A DNA stretch of 64,000 nt from Perilla frutescens (taxonomy: Eukaryota > Streptophyta > Magnoliopsida > Lamiales > Lamiaceae): positions 2,750,501 through 2,814,500 of the forward strand of contig BRKX01000006.1 in the NCBI GenBank assembly GCA_026008535.1, given 5' to 3'. Position numbers and translations under genes: made by a program. The notes under the pieces are model-generated. The model was not told where the DNA came from. It made no database searches and saw nothing but the letters and a program-made list of their open reading frames with translations. Each line of letters begins with the position of its first letter. Position 1 is the first letter of the stretch. Shown in pieces: positions 57,098 through 64,000 of this stretch.

Positions 57098-60000
57098 TCA
57101 GGCAAAATATGAAGATGAAGAAGATGTATCAGCCAAGACCTGCAAGAATCCCATAATAAACAATTTCTCAATTAGGAAATCATTTGCAAGACAAGACAGT
57201 TTATTTGTCATAAAAGGAAGATTGGTAATAGATCTGCACCTCTAGTTGCTCTTCAGTAAATGAATCTTTATGTACATTCCATGTGTCTGCATGGGTGCGG
57301 CGGAATTCAGCAACTGCTTTCGTAACGGTAGATTTCAACGGTGATGGCTCAGACACGAAACGGGCCAGCAGAGTAACATGCTCAGGCAACCAACTGGAAA
57401 CACATTTAAGCATATACGTAAGTAAAACATATAAATTGATGATATATGAATTAGCAGTGTATATATATTACAGTTCAGAAGTCGAACTCACCTGGGAATA
57501 TCATACGGAACTGATAGTACACACGCTGCCAAGGCAAGTATCGAACCATGTACAGACGCAATGGGTAATGCAGAAACCTTGCTCCTGAAATAGCAGAAGA
57601 CGTCTCAGTACATATAATATGGCCTGATTGTTTTAACGACAATTATTTCCAATAACCAATATTTGCCTATTTGGAGAGCAATGTCCATATGAGATGATTA
57701 ACTGTTATTTAGGTCTTTTATGAATTGCCAAATGTTCGATAGGGCACCGAAACTAATACAAACTAATTACTAAAGAGGGAAGCCTACACGAGTTCGGTTC
57801 TTGAAAACTGCTTAAAGCAGTTTAGACCCTTTGGGTTTTGCAATATGTTCCTAACAAGATATATGTGAAAGAAATAAAGAAAACTGCTCAAGTTAACAAC
57901 CAGCTGAGCTCAAATTACAAAGGTTATCAACAGGTTAACTTAAATATATACAACTTTCAAATAGGACAAGAAGAAACCACACATCCGTAAAAATGAATCG
58001 GAACGGACTCCGCCTTTCTGAGTAGCTGGCTATTGTAGGTTATGACAACAAGATTATAATAATGCAACTTCATTATGAGTACTCAAGCAGAAGTTTCTGG
58101 ACATGGCCTATTATTACAAAGATAGCTATAATATATTGAGGAAAAGAGGAGACGCGTGAAAATATCAAGCAAAAAACTACCTCTGCTTTCTTTTCTTCAG
58201 TACAGCACTAGCTTGCTTGTAAGCTCTCTGGCGAAAATCTTCCACTAAGTCCACATCCCCACCCTTCATCAATCCTGCTAAAACAGCAGCAGCATGCTCT
58301 CTTACCTGAATACAAAAAAATGTGATGAATTATTTTTTTCAGAAACCATCTTACCAAAGGAGACTCGTCCAAGATACAGAAAGATAAAAATACTTCCTGA
58401 GCATAAATGGTTAGTACTGTATTACGGAAATATGGAATACAATGAAGTTTATATCCTTGGGCAGCCGGAAAGCACTATATTAGTATGGAGAGCTCCATTT
58501 GCAGGAGGGGAGAGGGGGGGGGCACTTGCCTCTAGTTGACTGTCTGTTAGGAGCTTCTCCAAAGTTTTCCAGATTTGTTGTTTATCCATGTCTGAGAGGA
58601 TAAAAGCATGCCTGCAGGAAGATGGCAAAGCGCTATTAGGCATACTGTTGGACTAGTATGACAAAGTGCTAAAAGATTTCAAAAGAAAAACAACTGGTAA
58701 TGATACTATTAGGCATACTGTTGGACTACTGTGACAAAGTGCTAAGAGAATGAGCTATTTTCAAAAGAAAAACAACTGGTAATGATATTAAAACTGAGAA
58801 AAACGGGATATCCTACATGAATAAGACAGTAAGAGCAATCAGCAGCGAACAGTATTACGTGCATTAAAAATACTGCAAAGACGTATATGAATATTTTGGC
58901 AGATGGGGAACCATTCTCTTATATGCTTAGGCCACAATGTTTACAAACAATGTCAAACTTCCTAAGGTTAAGTACATTCAAGCAATGGTTGCAGATGATG
59001 GGAACAAAAAATATGAAAAGACCATACTACACAATAAGGGCATTTACATCCAACCCAAGATCAACTAGCATACCTGTACATGAAACTTCTTAAGAAGGTT
59101 AACGTTGCAGATCTAGTTCTCCAATTTGGATCATTAGCTAAAGAAACAATAATGGGCACAGCTTTCCGTAGATGAGGCTCCCCAAACACCCTCCATTTTA
59201 GCAATTCGAAAGCGACCTTGGCCAGATTTGACAAATCTTTATTTGATGTTTCCTTCAAAAAAATAAATTATACACAAGGTTATACCTAAAGCCAAAGGCA
59301 GAGAGCCAGAAATTCTCAGAGTGTAAAGAGCATGATATCAGAGAGAAACCTTAGTCACGCTCAATAAGAAAGAAACAACTAATATTCATCCTAAAACATT
59401 AACTGTGTTTAGTTCTTGTAGCAGCAGCACATGATTAAATGAATTGTACTTGATTGATGGTAAATAGAATAATAAAGAAGCAATAGCATCTAATCAGCAG
59501 TGTAATAGTCATTTAATTATGCAGTTACATGAGAAATTATTATGCATCTCAAGACCCTGAGAGTTGAACCACTTTATGTTGAATTAATTATTCATGATAA
59601 GATCCAAGGACCCACAAAATGCAATGGTCCTAATCAACATATTTCAATTTTCAGAATATGAAATTTGGATATAGTATAAGTTCTAGTGGACAAGCACCTT
59701 GCTTAGGTCATTAAAAAACAGAGAACTGTTTTAAACCATCCTCTGTCAAAAAGGAAAATGTTTCTTAAGAAACAAACATATATCTTCCCTTTCAAGGGCT
59801 ATTTAATGAATTATAGCCTGAAAAGAAACTACAATATTCCAGCTGGCTGTTTTTTTCACATAAGTTTTTTAGTTTCAACCTTAAGCCAACAGTACTAGGC
59901 CAATTCAAAGGCCACTTACGAAAATTCATATATGAACATGACTGCCGTGAATTAGCAAATGAAAGTGCATTTTGTGTTCAAACAATTTACTGCCAGGGTT

Positions 60001-63000
60001 TCAAAATGGAGCTACAGAGAACCATAGAAGCGTGAAACTCACAGAGGAATTACCTGTAAAGATATCACTGGGTACAGAAGTTCCACAATAACATCCAACA
60101 AAGATGAAGACCTTCCAGACTTCAAAGATGATATAATAAAATGAAACAACTGCACATAGAGAAAGATGGAATCAATTGAAGAAGCCAAGTCACATCACAT
60201 AATGCACATGAGAAAAATGGAAGGGTTCACTGAAGCAAAGATTCAGATAAGTGTGTAATCAGAAAGATACCGTTTCCATCCATCTGATATCGTCCTTAGA
60301 ATGCTCAGTTGACATCCCATTTTCTGAAATTTGCTCTGTTGGAATCTCTAAACTTTCTGATGCACTAACATTTTGTATCTTAGTGACCAATTCAGAAGCC
60401 CGTTTCACTAGAAATTGATCCCAGCTTCCTGCAGTGCTTATATCTGAAGTGCTGGCTCCCACTTCAGGTAATTGATCACTGCCACAGGTTGCACAAAGTC
60501 GAAGATTTGAGCATAATACAGAAAGTGTAACACCAATTGCTTCTCTCACCTGTTAAAAAAATACTCATCAATTTGATGGATGACAACAGGAAACCTGTCA
60601 TGAAGTGTGTTAAATACATTATAAAGTTCAAATTACAGAAAATATTCACATTCAGTAACAAGTCAATGAACAGCCACCTAATAATGCACTTATCCCAGAA
60701 AAAATCGAAAGTATAAGCAACCCATAATAATTATTCCAAAATCTGCTTAGAAAAGTATTATCATTCCACTAAAAGTTCTAACTTACTTTGCTTTGAGCTC
60801 CCAAGGAGGATGCCAAGAGTTTCGTACATGTAGTTGTCCGTAAGTAAGAAAATTGCAGAACTTGATAAATGTCATCCACAAGAAGGGGGGAGGGGGGACA
60901 TTGAGTTATACAAAGAATGCGGACAGATAAGAGTCACTAAATAGAGAAGGTACTAACTAATGCAATAAAAGACTTCTGGAAAGTTGGCTCGAAAGACTAG
61001 AAGAAATTGCAAATTTAGAGAAAAGGCAGTTTCCGGACAAACCAAGGACTTGCCCAATACCTAGAGAAAGAAAAGTATCCAAAAATCTCATGCAACCTTA
61101 CTTATACATAGCAAGCTTTAGGAAACCAGAGACAGAACATTGAATTGATGCTTCCACGTGAGGTCAGTCAAATAAAATCCTTGTTTTGAGTCCATAAATT
61201 TAGCACATATTGATTGATGGCGAACCTTGTTAAGAGAAGACGCACGCAGGAAGGGAGTGGAGAAACAGAAAAGGTGAAAATGACAGGTTTTCAACACTAA
61301 TCTATATTTTGGTCTCATGTAAGTGGACACATTGAAATCTGAGAAAAGATTAATATAAATCTTCCACTTGGTAAGGAAACTGATCTCATAAAAAAATAAA
61401 TCCAGAGAGAGAGATCCTGATTAGAACCCCCAGCAACTGGCCCAAGAACAAAAGACATAATTGGATAATTGAAAGGCAAATAAAGCCATCAAACATACTT
61501 CTTTTTAGAGCACGCCTGATGAAAATTAATTCATTTACCTGAGCAGACAAGTGAGTCATGTTGCTCAACAGTTCTTTCAGAAGATTATGATGAAACATTA
61601 ATTCTATTTCAGACATTCTTGGAGGAGATACTTCTATGAGGGCAGCTGAAAGAAAAGTATAGCGCTTGGCAACTACAGAAGTAGTCACTGTTTCTGGTAA
61701 AGGCTTCATCAGGCAATCAATTATTTTCTCTCTCAGAAGAGGAGCCCTAGTTCCTGTTTTTCCCTTCCCAGTAACAGCATAACGTATACTTGCAGTCCAT
61801 TCTGGAATAGATTCCACTGAGGGCGCATGAATAATATTCTGCAACTGGTTAACCATCCAGCTATCCCATGCTTCTGAAACACCATGGACATCAGAATGTA
61901 GCACTCCAGCTAATGCTTCAGCTGCAACACATTGCTTTGACCTCTCCTTAGCATCCACAAACTCCTCTAGTGCATTTCTCAGAGACAGCAAAACAGGCAG
62001 GCCACATTCTTGAATTAGCCTTTTAAAGATCCGGGCAAAGTTTGGGTAAAAAGTATCACTTCCGAATAAAGATATCCAACTCAGAGTACGAGGCCAAGAA
62101 GCAGAAAACTCAAAATAGAAACGTGTTATTGATTTGTCTGCAAACGTCTGCAATGAAGAATTTCCATATTGTCCTCTGGAAGATGCAGAATCGACATCAC
62201 TGATAATATGAACATGAGAGAGACTATTCAAAGTCTCCCTGAAAAAGTCTTCTTCCTGAAAAATACCAGTTAAAGCTCCTTCAAGAGAAGATTTGGGCTC
62301 TTCATATCCGTCATCATGGACATTGTTATCTGCTGACAACTTGTAAGGTGACTCTTTTAGAAGAGTGTTTAGTGCAGAAATTGCTAGAATTCTAGTCTGT
62401 GGAAGTTGACTCTTCAGATTCTTCAAAAAGTGACCTGAAATTGACAAATTCTTAGCTGCGAAAAATTGCAAATTGCACGAGTAAATTTGTATCAATGACA
62501 CCTAGTTCAATGCGGGCAGCTTCAAACAGAGTTTAATGACATACCAGCAATATCACTGAGAACCTTTGTGGATACATTTGGATCATTCCTGGATGCTATA
62601 GCCAGCAGTAGCAGAATTCTATTAGCCATTAGATTATACCTAGAAAAAGAAGCCATGTGAAGTTAGGTTGATATACAAGCATGTACAAAATATCTACTGG
62701 TGCTGGGGAACTACAATTATTGATGCACCTCTGGGTGAGGTCTAATAGTATACATTCTCTAAAGGCTGATGATCATCAACACGGGTATCATTACAATTCA
62801 TTTAGTAAATATAAGCAATATTCTATAAAAAGCAGTTGAAGGCCCATACCTCCAATGCAAATTGGTGCTATCAAAACTCATAGAACCAATTTCAGCGACC
62901 AAATCAGCAAATTCAGCCCCATCAGCATGATTGGCTGGTCCGCGGAAAATGCTTCTCGACAATCCCGCAAAATGGATATTATACTTGACAAAAAGCTGTA

Positions 63001-64000
63001 GACATACCAAATGTTTATGCTCTTGACTCCAAAAATTTATTATAGAATATCCAGGGGATATCCATAGAAATTCAATAGAACTCAATGGTAAAAGGTGAAA
63101 TGAAATCCCCTATCTATAATCTAGCTAACCTCAGTGATTGATTTCTGAGCTTTTTGGGATTCATTATGGGAGCTTCAAGACACAAAAAAAAGGTAAATAA
63201 GCCACACATACGGTTTACCGCAAAACATATGCGGGGAGAAAAAATAATGTATAAAAACGAAACATTACCTGTATAAGATTCCAAGAAGGAATGACGATAG
63301 AGCTTTCCTGTCCTGGAGTAAGGAAGACATAAAGAGTGTCAGCAGAACTCACAGAAGTCGTTCACAGTTTCTTAATCAAGCAATTTTTAAAAGTGATACC
63401 GTTGTCAAACGCTTGAGAACAGTTTGGGATGAAAGTACAGAGCAAGAACCCAAGACTGCATTTTCAGGCAAGCTTGGGTTTCTAAGATTTTCAGCGAGAG
63501 ATAGCACACACTTTGAAATTGTTGATGGCCATCTTTTCATCATCTTCAGGATACATTTTGCAGCAAGTCTGGGGATAAATACATATATATTAACAATCTT
63601 CCACAAGAAGGGAAGGTTAGTATTTTGAGGCCATACTATTAATTATAGGCATTGTACGCATTTCCTAACCATGCACGCGCCCGCACAAACTTAGAGAGGC
63701 TCATATTTTGATAGACAGAAATAATTGTTGGGCTGTTCATTTCTCCTCACTAAAAGACTGAGATTTGTAGGCCGTAACATGGTCATGCAAAGTTAAAAGG
63801 CATTGAAAAAAAAATTTGCAGAACTCACCTTCGCACGGTTTCATAACTATGCAAAGAGAGCTCGAGAAGATCGTCCATTAGAAGCATCACATGCTCCGAT
63901 GGAAACACGTTCCCACTCGTACGGAACAAATGATATGATGACTGTGATGATCTCCAAGTATTATGCATATATGATTTGTCTATTAGTGCCCACCTAGGCC
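57098..64000 (-). CDS. PSME4: proteasome activator PA200/PSME4, C-terminal half
   Basis: Partial gene running off the right edge. Fifteen exons in reading order: >64000-63829, 63568-63400, 63312-63269, 63172-63130, 62995-62850, 62639-62545, 62434-61539, 60549-60271, 60149-60054, 59252-59074, 58611-58530, 58305-58181, 57584-57492, 57393-57240, 57139-57098; about 870 residues, phases consistent. PA200 (yeast Blm10) is a nuclear HEAT-repeat dome that caps the 20S core and opens its gate in an ATP-independent way. Landmarks: SYMHNTWRSSQSSYH, KYNIHFAGLSRSIF, LRNALEEFVDAKERSKQ, HLSAQ joined to VREAIGVTLS, MDKQQIWKTLEKLL, VREHAAAVLAGLMKGGDVDL, ASVHGSILALAACVLSVPYD, DIPSWLPEHVTLLARF, FTEEQLE and the tail SSSYFA. 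The intron after exon 58611-58530 uses a GC donor. The tail ends YFA where human and yeast have YYA. Confidence 0.94.
58634..58787. repeat. local tandem duplication in PSME4 intron
   Basis: ATTAGGCATACTGTTGGACT..GACAAAGTGCTAA and TTTCAAAAGAAAAACAACTG then GTAATGATA occur twice, head to tail. Confined to the intron 58612-59073. Confidence 0.85.

Noticed and set aside
57283..57588. 101-residue plus-strand open frame
   Set aside because: Antisense shadow of PSME4 exons 57240-57393 and 57492-57584.
1..64000. CRISPR array, bacterial operon or phage-like system
   Set aside because: Intron-rich plant genes throughout; no regularly spaced identical repeats with unique spacers and no prokaryotic signals.

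Overview
This is a plant nuclear window, almost certainly from a eudicot. The genes have many short introns, the intergenic DNA is very AT-rich, MITEs, SINE-like elements and one chromovirus LTR retrotransposon are present, and all six genes belong to plant families. I cannot name the species; an asterid is possible but unproven.

Layout. 1-2574 (+) is the 3' end of a VARICOSE/EDC4-type decapping scaffold gene. 5876-6343 (-) is a small intronless gene for a chloroplast J11-type DnaJ protein. About 22 kb (6.5-28.4 kb) holds no intact host gene. It contains foldback and Stowaway-type MITEs, degenerate tRNA-derived SINEs, a telomere-like minisatellite and a dead Ty3/gypsy chromovirus (20302-25232). 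Then come two tandem pairs in the same orientation: two 13-exon raffinose-synthase-family/alkaline alpha-galactosidase genes (28414-33947 and 40707-44413), and two amino acid permease (AAP7-like) genes (46466-49137 and 53882-56761). 57098-64000 (-) is the 3' half of the PA200/PSME4 proteasome activator gene, which runs off the window.

Every exon junction listed was checked by me for GT/AG (one GC/AG) and reading phase, and each complete gene gives one uninterrupted frame: 743 and 755 aa for the galactosidases, 478 and 465 aa for the permeases, 155 aa for the DnaJ protein. Within each tandem pair most internal exons have identical lengths, so they are local duplicates. The first galactosidase copy has diverged around conserved motifs and has large repeats in its introns. 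The first permease copy lacks one intron that the second has, and the second carries a 167-bp duplication across an intron/exon boundary.

I see no convincing new biochemical system. The notable material is gene-duplicate evolution, splice-site oddities and several dispersed inverted-repeat families that recur across the window. The galactosidases (cytosolic raffinose-family oligosaccharide breakdown) and permeases (plasma-membrane amino acid uptake) are adjacent but need not be functionally linked.
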